A stretch of 64,000 nucleotides of DNA from the NCBI RefSeq assembly GCF_002483315.1, contig NZ_DLHR01000016.1:62001-126000 (forward strand). Reading direction: 5' to 3'. The DNA is from Flavobacterium sp. UBA7663 (GTDB lineage Bacteria > Bacteroidota > Bacteroidia > Flavobacteriales > Flavobacteriaceae). Both the position numbers and the translations under genes were made by a program. Under the pieces are notes generated by a model. It saw only the letters and a program-made list of their open reading frames with translations. It was not told the origin of the DNA and searched no databases. How positions within the stretch are numbered: position 1 is the first letter of the stretch; the number at the start of each line of letters is the position of its first letter. This document shows, one piece after another, positions 53,450 through 61,554 of the stretch.

Positions 53450-53610
53450 TTCTTAATTGGATAAATTTTGGGTGCATTTTTTAAAGTATAAGAAAGCTCA
53501 ATAATAGCCATCAATCGCTCTAATCGTTCTACATAAGAGAGCAATTTTACTTCTGCTATTCGCTTAGCTTCTAACTTTTCGGGTTTATCGTGATTCAATT
53601 TTGTCTCCAT
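53446..53610 (-). CDS. small helical protein overlapping the nucleotidyltransferase gene
   Basis: A frame starting at ATG 53610 encodes 54 residues (METKLNHDKPEKLEAKRIAE... to ...YPIKK). The centre is one long amphipathic helix (EKLEAKRIAEVKLLSYVERLERLMAIIELSY, split as two heptad stretches). Its TGA shares bases with the next ATG (ATGA overlap), so coupled translation is expected. Small helical proteins in this position are often antitoxins or regulators of the partner enzyme. The family is not one I recognise. Confidence 0.65.
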   Translation of the reverse strand: METKLNHDKPEKLEAKRIAEVKLLSYVERLERLMAIIELSYTLKNAPKIYPIKK

Positions 53611-53649
53611 TTTTTTGATAGATATTCTTTCAAATTTACAAAATATTCA

Positions 53650-53682
53650 AGTTCAAAAATCAAAAATCGTTAATCTTGAATC
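53650..53682 (-). repeat. 33-bp AT-rich repeat, copy 2 (inverted relative to copy 1)
   Basis: On the minus strand this reads GATTCAAGATTAACGATTTT..., three mismatches from copy 1. It contributes the last codons and stop of the YfhO gene. The two copies bracket the glycosyltransferase, nucleotidyltransferase and small genes. Confidence 0.7.
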
Positions 53683-56120
53683 TTTTTCTTTCTCTCAAAA
53701 TAAACTCCAGCTCCAATCAACAAAAGCATTCCGATAGAACTCATTAAAGCGATGGTACTTCCTGTTTTAACAACTTCTGGCTCAAATTTGAATTCGATAG
53801 TATGTTTTCCTGCTGGAATTTGTAAGCCTCTTAAAACGTAGTTTACATTATGTATTCTTGCTTCTTTTCCATCAATTGTAGCCTTCCATCCATCTTTGTA
53901 ATACATTTCGGAGAAAACCGCAAAACCATTTTTAGAATTATTTGAAATGTATTTCAAATGGTTTGGTTTATATGAAACTAAATTTATTGATGAAATAGAA
54001 TCTTTTTCATATTCTAATTCTGAAATAGCTCTTCCAGGAGATTTCAGATATTTTTTATCATGAATTACATTGGAAAACACAGCCACTCTTTTTGTATCCA
54101 AAGTATCCAACGCTTTCATTTCATCGTTTGCAGATTTTACCAACTTAATTTCTTCTACAAACCAAGCATTTCCATTCGCTGCTGGATTGGCTAAAGCTAA
54201 TTTCTGTCCGTTTTCATCGGATTGGATGACGTATTTTACGTTTAACATGTTCAACACACGAACGTTATTTTTAGCGATTTGGTAGTCGAATAATTGTTGC
54301 ATTCTTCTTGGTTTCGCGGCATGATAACCACCAATTGATTTATGGAAATACGATGTTCTAGCGTTACTCATTCCGCCTTCTACTTCAAAAACTCTGAAAT
54401 GCGTGGTATCGGCTAAAATTCTTTGATCGGCTTCTGTTGGTTCAAATGGCATATCAACTTCTCTTGCACTTCTGAATTGGTCTGGATTGTTGCTCACATA
54501 ACGTTTATCTACCATAAACAAGTCGAAAACCATTAAAACTCCAACTATAATAATCGCTGTAGTTTCTTTCATCAAATTTTTTACAAACAAAAATAAAACA
54601 GCAAAAGTAAGTCCTACAAACAACATCGAACGTAAAACATCAGAAGTATACAAAGCAGCTCTATCTATTTTTAACGTTCTAATGAAATCATCGCCATACG
54701 CTTGTGCATACATCGCATCGTTTGCAGAAGAAAAAGTAAACATTCCTTTAATCAGGAACAATACAACTAAAAGTCCAAAAGTAATGGCTCCTGATTTCCA
54801 AAGGGCGTTCCATTTAGCTTTTTCATCTTGTTTAAAAAATTGGTATAACCCAACAATTGCTAAAGCAGGCACACACAATTCTAAAATTACTTGAATAGAA
54901 GAAACCGCTCTAAATTTATCGTATAATGGAACATAATTGATGAAGAAATCGGTTAAAATACTGAAATTCTTACCCCATGAAAGTAATAACGAAAATATAG
55001 CTCCAGCTAAAAATAAATATTTGATGTTTCGTTTTTCAACAAAAAATGCCATTACGAATAAGAAAAACACTACTACTCCAATGTATGCTGGTGCTGCAAC
55101 AATAGGCTGAGCTCCCCAATATGCCGGTGCGTGTTCTACAAAACCTTGCACTTGGTCCGCTGGATAGCCTTGCGCTACAAAATTTTGATACGTTTCTGAT
55201 TCAATTCCTAAATTTTCATTGTTAGAACCTCCAAAAAGTCCAGGTGCAATCAAGTTTAAACTTTCTGCAACTCCGTAGCTGTATTCGGTGATATATTCAT
55301 ACGACATAGCGTTGCTATCCGTCTTTGGAGAACCATCTGGATTGAAGGTTAATTCGCTATTATTACGTGTTGAAAACTTAGCATATTCTGAAGTCGCCAT
55401 TAAATTGGTTGCATTCGCTCCGATGGCTAAAATTCCAGCAATAGCAAATACTCCAATTACTTTTCCTAATTCTTTGAATTCTTTATTTTTAACAGCAATT
55501 ACAATATAATAAATTGCAATAATCGCTAGCAATAACAATAAATAATACGTCATTTGGAAGTGATTCGCATTAATTTCTAATGCAGTCGCAACCATAGTTA
55601 GCAAACCTCCTATTATATATTTTCTTTGGAAAACCAATAAAACTCCAGCAACTACCATTGGCATATACGCAATTGCGTGTGCCTTAGCATTGTGTCCTAC
55701 TCCTAAAATGATAATCAAATACGTAGATAATCCAAATGCTAACGCTCCAAAAAACGCTTTTAATGGATCTACTTTTAAAACCATCAACAACACATAAAAT
55801 CCTAAGAAATAAAGGAATAAATAATCCGCAGGACGTGGTAAAAAACGCAAAGCATCGTCTAACATCCCAATTACGTCGTTTGGATATTTTGCACCTAATT
55901 GATAGGTTGGCATTCCTCCAAAAGCACTATTGGTCCAAAAAGGTTCTTCTCCTGTTTCTTTTCTGAAATCGATTTGTTCTTTAGCCATTCCTGTATATTG
56001 AACAATATCGGATTGAAAAATTTTATTTCCTTGTAAAACTGGATAAAAATAAATCAGGGAAACCAAAATAAACCCTACTAAAACCAATAAATGAGGATAT
56101 AATGCTTTGATGTTTTTCAT
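53670..56120 (-). CDS. YfhO-family membrane protein
   Basis: The 816-residue protein has about 12-13 hydrophobic segments followed by a C-terminal soluble part (about 580-780) and a final helix. YfhO-like features include the N-terminal YFYPVLQGNKIFQSDIVQYTGMAKEQIDFR, FWTNSAFGGMPTYQ and, at the end, MYYKDGWKATIDGKEARIHNVNYVLRGLQIPAGKH. YfhO proteins resemble membrane glycosyltransferases and, in Gram-positives, glycosylate lipoteichoic acid; here a role in envelope glycan modification is inferred. It sits between the DUF4834 gene and the glycosyltransferase segment. Confidence 0.88.
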   Translation of the reverse strand: MKNIKALYPHLLVLVGFILVSLIYFYPVLQGNKIFQSDIVQYTGMAKEQIDFRKETGEEPFWTNSAFGGMPTYQLGAKYPNDVIGMLDDALRFLPRPADYLFLYFLGFYVLLMVLKVDPLKAFFGALAFGLSTYLIIILGVGHNAKAHAIAYMPMVVAGVLLVFQRKYIIGGLLTMVATALEINANHFQMTYYLLLLLAIIAIYYIVIAVKNKEFKELGKVIGVFAIAGILAIGANATNLMATSEYAKFSTRNNSELTFNPDGSPKTDSNAMSYEYITEYSYGVAESLNLIAPGLFGGSNNENLGIESETYQNFVAQGYPADQVQGFVEHAPAYWGAQPIVAAPAYIGVVVFFLFVMAFFVEKRNIKYLFLAGAIFSLLLSWGKNFSILTDFFINYVPLYDKFRAVSSIQVILELCVPALAIVGLYQFFKQDEKAKWNALWKSGAITFGLLVVLFLIKGMFTFSSANDAMYAQAYGDDFIRTLKIDRAALYTSDVLRSMLFVGLTFAVLFLFVKNLMKETTAIIIVGVLMVFDLFMVDKRYVSNNPDQFRSAREVDMPFEPTEADQRILADTTHFRVFEVEGGMSNARTSYFHKSIGGYHAAKPRRMQQLFDYQIAKNNVRVLNMLNVKYVIQSDENGQKLALANPAANGNAWFVEEIKLVKSANDEMKALDTLDTKRVAVFSNVIHDKKYLKSPGRAISELEYEKDSISSINLVSYKPNHLKYISNNSKNGFAVFSEMYYKDGWKATIDGKEARIHNVNYVLRGLQIPAGKHTIEFKFEPEVVKTGSTIALMSSIGMLLLIGAGVYFERKKKIQD

Positions 56121-56153
56121 AAGTAGTAAATAATGAATATAAGGCGCTAAAGT

Positions 56154-56185
56154 AATTAAAAAAAGGATATCGTTAAAATATCCTT
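56154..56185 (-). terminator. terminator after the DUF4834 gene
   Basis: AAGGATAT (56163-56170) pairs with ATATCCTT (56178-56185); on the minus strand the hairpin is followed by a T tract. It ends the DUF4834 transcript before the YfhO gene. Confidence 0.7.
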
Positions 56186-56210
56186 GAGAGTAATCTTGCT
56201 AAACAAGTAA

Positions 56211-56465
56211 TTATTTCACTTCTTCGTAATCGATGTATTCACCCACTTCCTTTTTAGGTTTTGGGGTTGGAGCGCTTGCTTGAGAAGTTCTATTTTGTTG
56301 TTCTTGTTGTTGTCTATATTGTTCCTGCATTTTTTCTTGCATCTTATTCACCGCTTTTTGCATTAAAATTGGAGCAAAAATTCGCATTAAAAACTTAAAC
56401 AGATAATAAAACAGAATAATATAAAATATAACCTTTATAGTTCCTGTAAGTGAAGCCATTTCCAT
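56211..56465 (-). CDS. DUF4834-family small membrane protein
   Basis: The 84-residue protein has one hydrophobic segment (about 9-35, including FLMRIFAPILMQ), a Gln-rich helical stretch (MQEKMQEQYRQQQEQQ) and the ending VGEYIDYEEVK. This matches DUF4834, a Bacteroidota family with unknown role. The tail (GEYIDYEEVK) looks like a conserved motif. It has its own terminator. Confidence 0.85.
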   Translation of the reverse strand: MEMASLTGTIKVIFYIILFYYLFKFLMRIFAPILMQKAVNKMQEKMQEQYRQQQEQQNRTSQASAPTPKPKKEVGEYIDYEEVK

Positions 56466-56547
56466 GCTAATAAAATTTAAAATTCAAAAATACAGATATT
56501 GGTTGGTAAAACTTCAAATTTGTTTCTTAAAATTATGATAAAATAAC

Positions 56548-56555
56548 TATTTTTG
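56548..56555 (+). promoter_or_regulatory. -7 promoter element of the gene at 56573
   Basis: TATTTTTG matches TAnnTTTG, 17 bases before the ATG. Confidence 0.5.
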
Positions 56556-56572
56556 GACATAAATCATTTTTT

Positions 56573-57541
56573 ATGAAATCTATTCAAACACTTTTTGTTC
56601 TAATTTTAGGAATTATGTCTCAAGTTTCATTTGGACAATTTACAGATGAAATCAACTCTAATCGTCCTGGAAAATCGATGATGGCATTTGCTGTTGGAAA
56701 AAAAATTATTCAAACCGAAGCTGGCGTAACTTATGTTTCAGAAGATCATAGTCTTTTAGATTATAAAGCAAAAGGCTTTATGGGAGAATTAGCTATCCGC
56801 TATGGCGTTTGGAAAGAAGAACTAGAAGTTATAGCTGAAATTCAATATCAAAATGACAAACTTACTTCAGGCGCATTCGAAGAAAAAAGAAGTGGTTTTA
56901 AACAATTGACTTTAGGAGCCAAGTATTTGATTTATGATCCGTTTAAAAATTACGAAGAAAAGCCTAATTTATATAGTTGGAAAGCCAATAAAAAGTTCAA
57001 ATGGAGACAATTCATTCCAGCTTTTGCTATGTATGCAGGTGCTAACTTTGCTGTAGGAGAAACTCCATTTAATTATGCTCCTGCCACTATTGAAGAACCA
57101 AGCTTTAGTCCAAAAGTAACTGCAATTGCTCAAAATCATTTTGGTGGAAGATGGGTTTTAGTGACCAACTTAACCTATGACAAAATAGGAACTGATTTTG
57201 CCTCCATTAACTACATTCTTACTTTAACAAGAGGATTTAATGCGCAATGGTCGGGTTTTATTGAAAATCAAGGTTACATGGGTGATTATTACAGTGATGG
57301 TGTTTTTAGAATTGGTGCAGCCTTTTTGTTTGACAAACACATGCAAGTTGATGCTTCTCTTGGAAAAAACCTAAAAAACACTCCTGGAATCTTAAATGCT
57401 GGAATTGGTTTTTCATGGCGTTTTGCTGATCAATATCAAGAAGTTCAAATTGCAAAACCTGGTACAGAAAGTAAGACCGATAAAAAAATGAAGAAAAAAG
57501 GCGAAAAAGAAGCGAAGAAAAGAAAAGATGCAGTAGAATAA
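56573..57541 (+). CDS. outer-membrane beta-barrel-like transporter protein
   Basis: The 322-residue protein has a signal peptide (about 1-21, SFGQ) and then alternating amphipathic strands (GVTYVSEDHSLL, FMGELAIRYGVW, AIAQNHFGGRWVLVTNLTY, FRIGAAFLFDKHMQVDASLGK) like the phenol-degradation MetA/transporter-type beta-barrels of Bacteroidota. The C-terminus ends in a Lys/Glu-rich tail (KKMKKKGEKEAKKRKDAVE), unusual for a barrel. It overlaps no gene but lies 1 bp before the GNAT-like gene, so they are cotranscribed. Confidence 0.7.
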   Translation: MKSIQTLFVLILGIMSQVSFGQFTDEINSNRPGKSMMAFAVGKKIIQTEAGVTYVSEDHSLLDYKAKGFMGELAIRYGVWKEELEVIAEIQYQNDKLTSGAFEEKRSGFKQLTLGAKYLIYDPFKNYEEKPNLYSWKANKKFKWRQFIPAFAMYAGANFAVGETPFNYAPATIEEPSFSPKVTAIAQNHFGGRWVLVTNLTYDKIGTDFASINYILTLTRGFNAQWSGFIENQGYMGDYYSDGVFRIGAAFLFDKHMQVDASLGKNLKNTPGILNAGIGFSWRFADQYQEVQIAKPGTESKTDKKMKKKGEKEAKKRKDAVE

Positions 57542-57542
57542 A

Positions 57543-58661
57543 ATGATAACAATTAAAGAAGCCCTTACCAAAAAAGAAATGAAAGATTACGTGATGTTTT
57601 CTTTCGAATTATACAAAAACAACCCATACTGGATTCCGCCAATAATCGCTGAAGAATTAGAAACTTTTGACAAAACAAAAAATCCAGCTCTTCAAACAGC
57701 TGAAGCTCATTTTTATTTAGCTTACAAAGACAACAAAATTGTTGGTAAAATTGCCGCAATCATAAATTGGGAAGAAGTCAATATTTTAGGAAAAAGAAAA
57801 GCTCGTTTTGGTTGGTTTGATGCTATTGACGATATTGAAGTTACGAAAGCACTTTTAAATAAAGTAGAAGAATTAGGACGTAAACACAACATGGATCACA
57901 TGGAAGGTCCTATGGGTTTTTCAAATTTGGATAAAGTTGGTATTTTAAGCGAAGGTTTTGACCAAATGGGTAATATGATTACTTGGTACAGTTTGCCTTA
58001 TTACATTACTCATTTTGAACAACTTGGTTTTATAAAAGAGAAAGAATACATTGAAAGTGATTTTTCTTTTAATGGCATAAATCCAGAACCTTTTCAAAAA
58101 GCAAGTGAATTGATAAAAAAACGTTACGAGTTACGTAGTCTAAATTTCACAAAAACAAAAGACATTATGCCTTATGTGGACAAAATGTTTGATTTGTTTA
58201 ATGAAACCTATGCCAAATTACAATCGTTTGTTCCAATAAATGATATTCAAAAAGAATATTTCAAAAAGAAATACATCGGTTTTATCAATCCAGAATTTAT
58301 CAAATTTATTGTTGATAAAAATGATAACATGATTGCTTTTGCCATTGTGATGCCAGGTTTTGCACAAGCACTAAAAAAAGCGAATGGTAAGCTATTTCCT
58401 TTCGGATTTTATCATTTACTACAAGCTCGAAAACATTCAAAAGAGATTGTTTTTTATTTAATTGGTATAACACCGGAATACCAAAGTAAAGGAGTCACAG
58501 CAATTGTTTTTGACGAATATTACAAAGTTTGTTTAGCAAAAGGAATTGAAACCTGCATAAGAACTCCCGAATTAGAAGAAAATCATGCGATTCATAATTT
58601 ATGGAAGCATTTTAATTCGAAAATTAATAAAAGAAGAAGAACTTATAAAAAAGAGTTATAA
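57543..58661 (+). CDS. GNAT-like acyltransferase
   Basis: The 372-residue protein has a double acyltransferase character: residues about 1-180 include PYWIPPIIAEELETFDKTKNPALQTAEAHFYLAYKDNKIVGKIAAIIN, and the second half (about 190-372) has an acyl-CoA-site-like FYLIGITPEYQSKGVTAIVFDEYY. Similar proteins are annotated as GNAT-family or as unknown. It converges on serine palmitoyltransferase across a shared terminator, so it could be part of sphingolipid synthesis; ceramide N-acylation is one hypothesis. Confidence 0.7.
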   Translation: MITIKEALTKKEMKDYVMFSFELYKNNPYWIPPIIAEELETFDKTKNPALQTAEAHFYLAYKDNKIVGKIAAIINWEEVNILGKRKARFGWFDAIDDIEVTKALLNKVEELGRKHNMDHMEGPMGFSNLDKVGILSEGFDQMGNMITWYSLPYYITHFEQLGFIKEKEYIESDFSFNGINPEPFQKASELIKKRYELRSLNFTKTKDIMPYVDKMFDLFNETYAKLQSFVPINDIQKEYFKKKYIGFINPEFIKFIVDKNDNMIAFAIVMPGFAQALKKANGKLFPFGFYHLLQARKHSKEIVFYLIGITPEYQSKGVTAIVFDEYYKVCLAKGIETCIRTPELEENHAIHNLWKHFNSKINKRRRTYKKEL

Positions 58662-58698
58662 CAAAAAAAGGGATTCAAATTGAATCCCTTTTTTTGTT
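58660..58698. terminator. bidirectional terminator between the GNAT-like gene and spt
   Basis: AACAAAAAAAGGGATTCA (58660-58677) pairs perfectly with TGAATCCCTTTTTTTGTT (58681-58698) around a 3-base loop, an 18-bp stem serving both converging genes. Confidence 0.9.
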
Positions 58699-58712
58699 AT
58701 TCTTAATAAATG

Positions 58713-59972
58713 TTATTCTACATTTTGAACACTTGCTTCTGCAATTTTAGCATATGTTCCGTTTACTAATTTTTCACGAATAGCTTCAAAAGCTGTTAGT
58801 GTTTCATTGATATCATCAATTGTATGCGAAGCTGTAGGAATCATTCTCAATAAAATAATCCCTTTTGGAATTACTGGATAAACCACGATAGAAAGGAAAA
58901 TTCCGTAGTTTTCACGTAAATCATTTACCATTATCATCGCTTCAGGAATAGAACCTTCTAAATAAACTGGTGTAATACATGTGTTTGTATCGCCAATATT
59001 AAATCCTTTTTCTTTTAATCCGCTTTGTAATGCATTTACGTTTTCCCATAATTTATCTTTAATTTCAGATGAATTACGCAATAATTCTAAACGTTTTAAC
59101 GAACCAATAGTTTGAATCATCGGTAACGCTTTTGCAAACATTTGCGAACGTAAGTTGTATTTTAAATAATCGATAATATCTTTATCTGCTGCTACAAAAG
59201 CTCCAATGTTTGCCATTGATTTTGCGAAAGTTGAAAAGTAAACATCAATTCCGTCTTGACAACCTTGCTCTTCTCCTGCTCCTGCTCCTGTTTTACCAAG
59301 TGTTCCAAAACCATGTGCATCGTCAACTAACAAACGGAAATTGTATTTTTCTTTTAAAGCAACAACTTCTTTCAACTTTCCTTGTTGACCACGCATTCCG
59401 AAAACACCTTCCGTAATGAATAAAATTCCTCCACCTGTTTCAGTTGCCATTTTAGTAGCACGTTGCAGGTTTTTTTCCATACTTTCTAAATCGTTGTGCT
59501 TGTATGTAAAACGTTTTCCCATGTGTAAACGAACGCCATCAATAATACAAGCGTGAGAATCTACATCGTATACAATAATATCGTTTTTAGTAACCAAAGC
59601 ATCAATAATAGACACCATTCCTTGGTAACCAAAATTTAATAAATAAGCAGATTCTTTCATTACGAAAGCAGCTAATTCTTGCTCTAACTGTTCGTGATAT
59701 TTTGTGTGACCACTCATCATACGAGCACCCATTGGGTAAGCCGCACCAAATTGCATTGCTGCTTCAGTATCTGCCTTACGAACTTCTGGATGATTAGCTA
59801 ATCCTAAGTAGTCATTTAAACTCCAGTTTAAAATATCTTTTCCTTGAAATTGCATTCTTGGACCTAATTCGCCTTCTAATTTAGGGAATACAAAATATCC
59901 TTCTGCTTGAGAAGCCCATTTTCCTAACGGACCTTTATTGTTCTGAATTCTTTCGAATAAATCTTTTACCAT
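58713..59972 (-). CDS. spt: serine palmitoyltransferase (alpha-oxoamine synthase)
   Basis: The start is the ATG at 59972 (MVKDLFERIQ), giving 419 residues. The enzyme condenses serine with a long-chain acyl-CoA to 3-ketosphinganine, the first step of sphingolipid synthesis that marks Bacteroidota. Fold-type I PLP motifs are visible: DVDSHACIIDG (His140 stacks on PLP), VDDAHGFGTLG (Asp217, His220) and FSTFAKSMANIG (PLP Lys251). Close relatives make 2-amino-3-ketobutyrate or 8-amino-7-oxononanoate, but the long N-terminus and PKLEGELGPRMQFQGKD suit the Bacteroidota SPT group. Monocistronic. Confidence 0.88.
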   Translation of the reverse strand: MVKDLFERIQNNKGPLGKWASQAEGYFVFPKLEGELGPRMQFQGKDILNWSLNDYLGLANHPEVRKADTEAAMQFGAAYPMGARMMSGHTKYHEQLEQELAAFVMKESAYLLNFGYQGMVSIIDALVTKNDIIVYDVDSHACIIDGVRLHMGKRFTYKHNDLESMEKNLQRATKMATETGGGILFITEGVFGMRGQQGKLKEVVALKEKYNFRLLVDDAHGFGTLGKTGAGAGEEQGCQDGIDVYFSTFAKSMANIGAFVAADKDIIDYLKYNLRSQMFAKALPMIQTIGSLKRLELLRNSSEIKDKLWENVNALQSGLKEKGFNIGDTNTCITPVYLEGSIPEAMIMVNDLRENYGIFLSIVVYPVIPKGIILLRMIPTASHTIDDINETLTAFEAIREKLVNGTYAKIAEASVQNVE

Positions 59973-59996
59973 AATATATAGGTGTTTAAAACTCGA

Positions 59997-60004
59997 CAAA
60001 AGTA
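59997..60004 (-). promoter_or_regulatory. -7 promoter element of spt
   Basis: The minus strand reads TACTTTTG, a full TAnnTTTG match, 24 bases before the ATG. Confidence 0.5.
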
Positions 60005-60087
60005 AAAAGAAAAATACTTTTATTATAATTTATTTTGATTAGAAAAAAAATTATAAAAATAATAGTTCATAATCGAATTATTGGTCT

Positions 60088-60095
60088 TACATTTG
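60088..60095 (+). promoter_or_regulatory. -7 promoter element of the candidate small RNA or rdgB leader
   Basis: TACATTTG followed by CACC is a full -7 match about 110 bases before rdgB, giving a start near 60100. Confidence 0.5.
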
Positions 60096-60099
60096 CACC

Positions 60100-60163
60100 G
60101 AACGACACAGAAATGTGGTTACACGTTCACCGTAAAAGTCGATCGCTCCAGATCGGCTTTTAT
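60100..60163 (+). ncRNA. candidate structured small RNA or rdgB leader
   Basis: After the promoter element the predicted RNA contains GAACG (60100-60104) pairing with CGTTC (60124-60128) around a hairpin CACA-GAAA-TGTG (60106-60117, GAAA loop), then AAAAGTCGATC (60134-60144) pairing with GATCGGCTTTT (60151-60161, one wobble) ending in TTTT. This looks like a short RNA with its own intrinsic terminator. It may instead be an attenuated 5' leader of rdgB. A 19-codon frame (60113-60172) is probably accidental. No known RNA family is recognised. Confidence 0.45.
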
Positions 60164-60207
60164 ACTTTATAGACGTTTCGTACTTTTACATTTCTAAATT
60201 ACCTTTC

Positions 60208-60789
60208 ATGAAACTCGTATTTGCATCCAATAACAAAAATAAAATTCAGGAAATTCAGGCTTTAGTTCCAAATACCATTCAAATTGTGAGTTTGGAAGAC
60301 ATTGGTTGTACCGAAGATATTCCAGAGACAGCTGATACCATTGAAGGAAATGCGATTTTAAAAGCTAATTACGTTACCGAGAAATATGGTTACGATTGTT
60401 TTGCTGACGATACAGGTTTAGAAGTTGATGCTTTGAATGGTGCTCCAGGAGTTTATTCTGCGCGTTATGCAGGCGAACAAAAAGATGCGAATGATAATAT
60501 GGATAAGCTTTTGTCTGAATTAAAAGACAAATCGAATCGAAAAGCCAATTTTAAAACGGTGATTGCTTTAAATCTGAACGGAAAACAAAATTTATTTACC
60601 GGAATCATCAACGGAAAAATCATTGAAGAAAAAATTGGAACCAATGGTTTTGGCTACGACCCAATTTTTGTAGCTGACGGTTTTGAAAAAACTTTTGCCG
60701 AATTAAGCATGGAAGAAAAATCAACCATCAGTCACAGAGGGATAGCAGTGAAAGAACTTATTCTTTTTTTACAAAAACTGTCCCAATAG
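60208..60789 (+). CDS. rdgB: XTP/dITP diphosphatase (RdgB/HAM1)
   Basis: RdgB hydrolyses non-canonical purine nucleoside triphosphates (ITP, XTP) to keep them out of nucleic acids. The 193-residue protein has FASNNKNKIQEIQAL, FADDTGLEVDAL, GVYSARYAG and GFGYDPIF plus the C-terminal SHRGIA. It overlaps the convergent TRIC gene by 32 bp. A structured RNA or leader lies upstream. Confidence 0.95.
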   Translation: MKLVFASNNKNKIQEIQALVPNTIQIVSLEDIGCTEDIPETADTIEGNAILKANYVTEKYGYDCFADDTGLEVDALNGAPGVYSARYAGEQKDANDNMDKLLSELKDKSNRKANFKTVIALNLNGKQNLFTGIINGKIIEEKIGTNGFGYDPIFVADGFEKTFAELSMEEKSTISHRGIAVKELILFLQKLSQ

Positions 60790-61372
60790 GCAAACTCCAA
60801 TTGCATTTAAAAGCAATCAATCGGAACGAAATAATAAAAACCGCTACGATTAGCGAAATAATATCGCTTTGTATTTGTAATTTTTGCAAAATAAAAAACA
60901 GAATTCCACCCGCAATACAAAGCGTTGCATAAATTTCCTTTCGAAATAAAACTGGAATTTCGTTGCACAGAATATCACGAATAACACCTCCAAAAGTAGC
61001 TGTCAAAGTTCCCAAAATCACACAAACAACAGGACTTAATCCAAACTCTAATCCTTTTTCTAAACCTATTAAGGTAAAAACTCCTAGTCCAATCGTATCA
61101 AACAAAAACATCGATATACGCAAACGTTCTAAGTAACGATTAAATATTATTGAAAGTAGAAAACCAGTTGTAATAATATAGATGTAATTGATATCCAACA
61201 TCCACCCTACTGGTGTTCTTCCAATTAATACATCACGAACTGTTCCTCCGCCTAAAGCTGTAACAAAAGCAATACAATACACACCAAATAAATCCAATTT
61301 CTTATAAATAGCAGTTAAAGCTCCTGAAATGGCAAATACTAATGTTCCAATAATGTCTAACAGTTCAAACAT
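60758..61372 (-). CDS. TRIC-family (UPF0126/YicG-like) cation channel
   Basis: The 204-residue protein has seven hydrophobic segments in two related halves, each with a Gly-rich motif: VTALGGGTVRDVLIGRTP and LTATFGGVIRDILCNEIP. This is the prokaryotic TRIC-like channel architecture. Family members conduct K+ or other cations; physiological roles in bacteria are uncertain. The end overlaps rdgB by 32 bp, with no terminator between. Confidence 0.9.
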   Translation of the reverse strand: MFELLDIIGTLVFAISGALTAIYKKLDLFGVYCIAFVTALGGGTVRDVLIGRTPVGWMLDINYIYIITTGFLLSIIFNRYLERLRISMFLFDTIGLGVFTLIGLEKGLEFGLSPVVCVILGTLTATFGGVIRDILCNEIPVLFRKEIYATLCIAGGILFFILQKLQIQSDIISLIVAVFIISFRLIAFKCNWSLPIGTVFVKKE

Positions 61373-61388
61373 GGTTCTTATTTTGATA

Positions 61389-61396
61389 CAAAAATA
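61389..61396 (-). promoter_or_regulatory. -7 promoter element of the TRIC gene
   Basis: The minus strand reads TATTTTTG, 16 bases before the ATG at 61372. Confidence 0.5.
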
Positions 61397-61526
61397 CCTT
61401 ACTTTCTAATTTTTCCATTCTAATTTTAGCAATAAAACATTTTTTATAAAATATGTGAAAAAACCAAAAAACGTAACAAATTGAAAATCAATATATAACA
61501 AATTAGTTTATGTGATTTATAAAGCG

Positions 61527-61534
61527 TACCTTTG
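61527..61534 (+). promoter_or_regulatory. -7 promoter element of the DEAD-box helicase at 61555
   Basis: TACCTTTG followed by CACCC is a full match, 20 bases before the ATG. The 5' leader is too short to hold the long cold-shock leader known for enteric csdA. Confidence 0.6.
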
Positions 61535-61554
61535 CACCCAATTTAAAATATTTT

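Noticed and set aside
60113..60172. A 19-codon frame inside the rdgB upstream RNA
   Set aside because: Composition is ordinary and the bases are taken up by predicted stems; no sign of coding.
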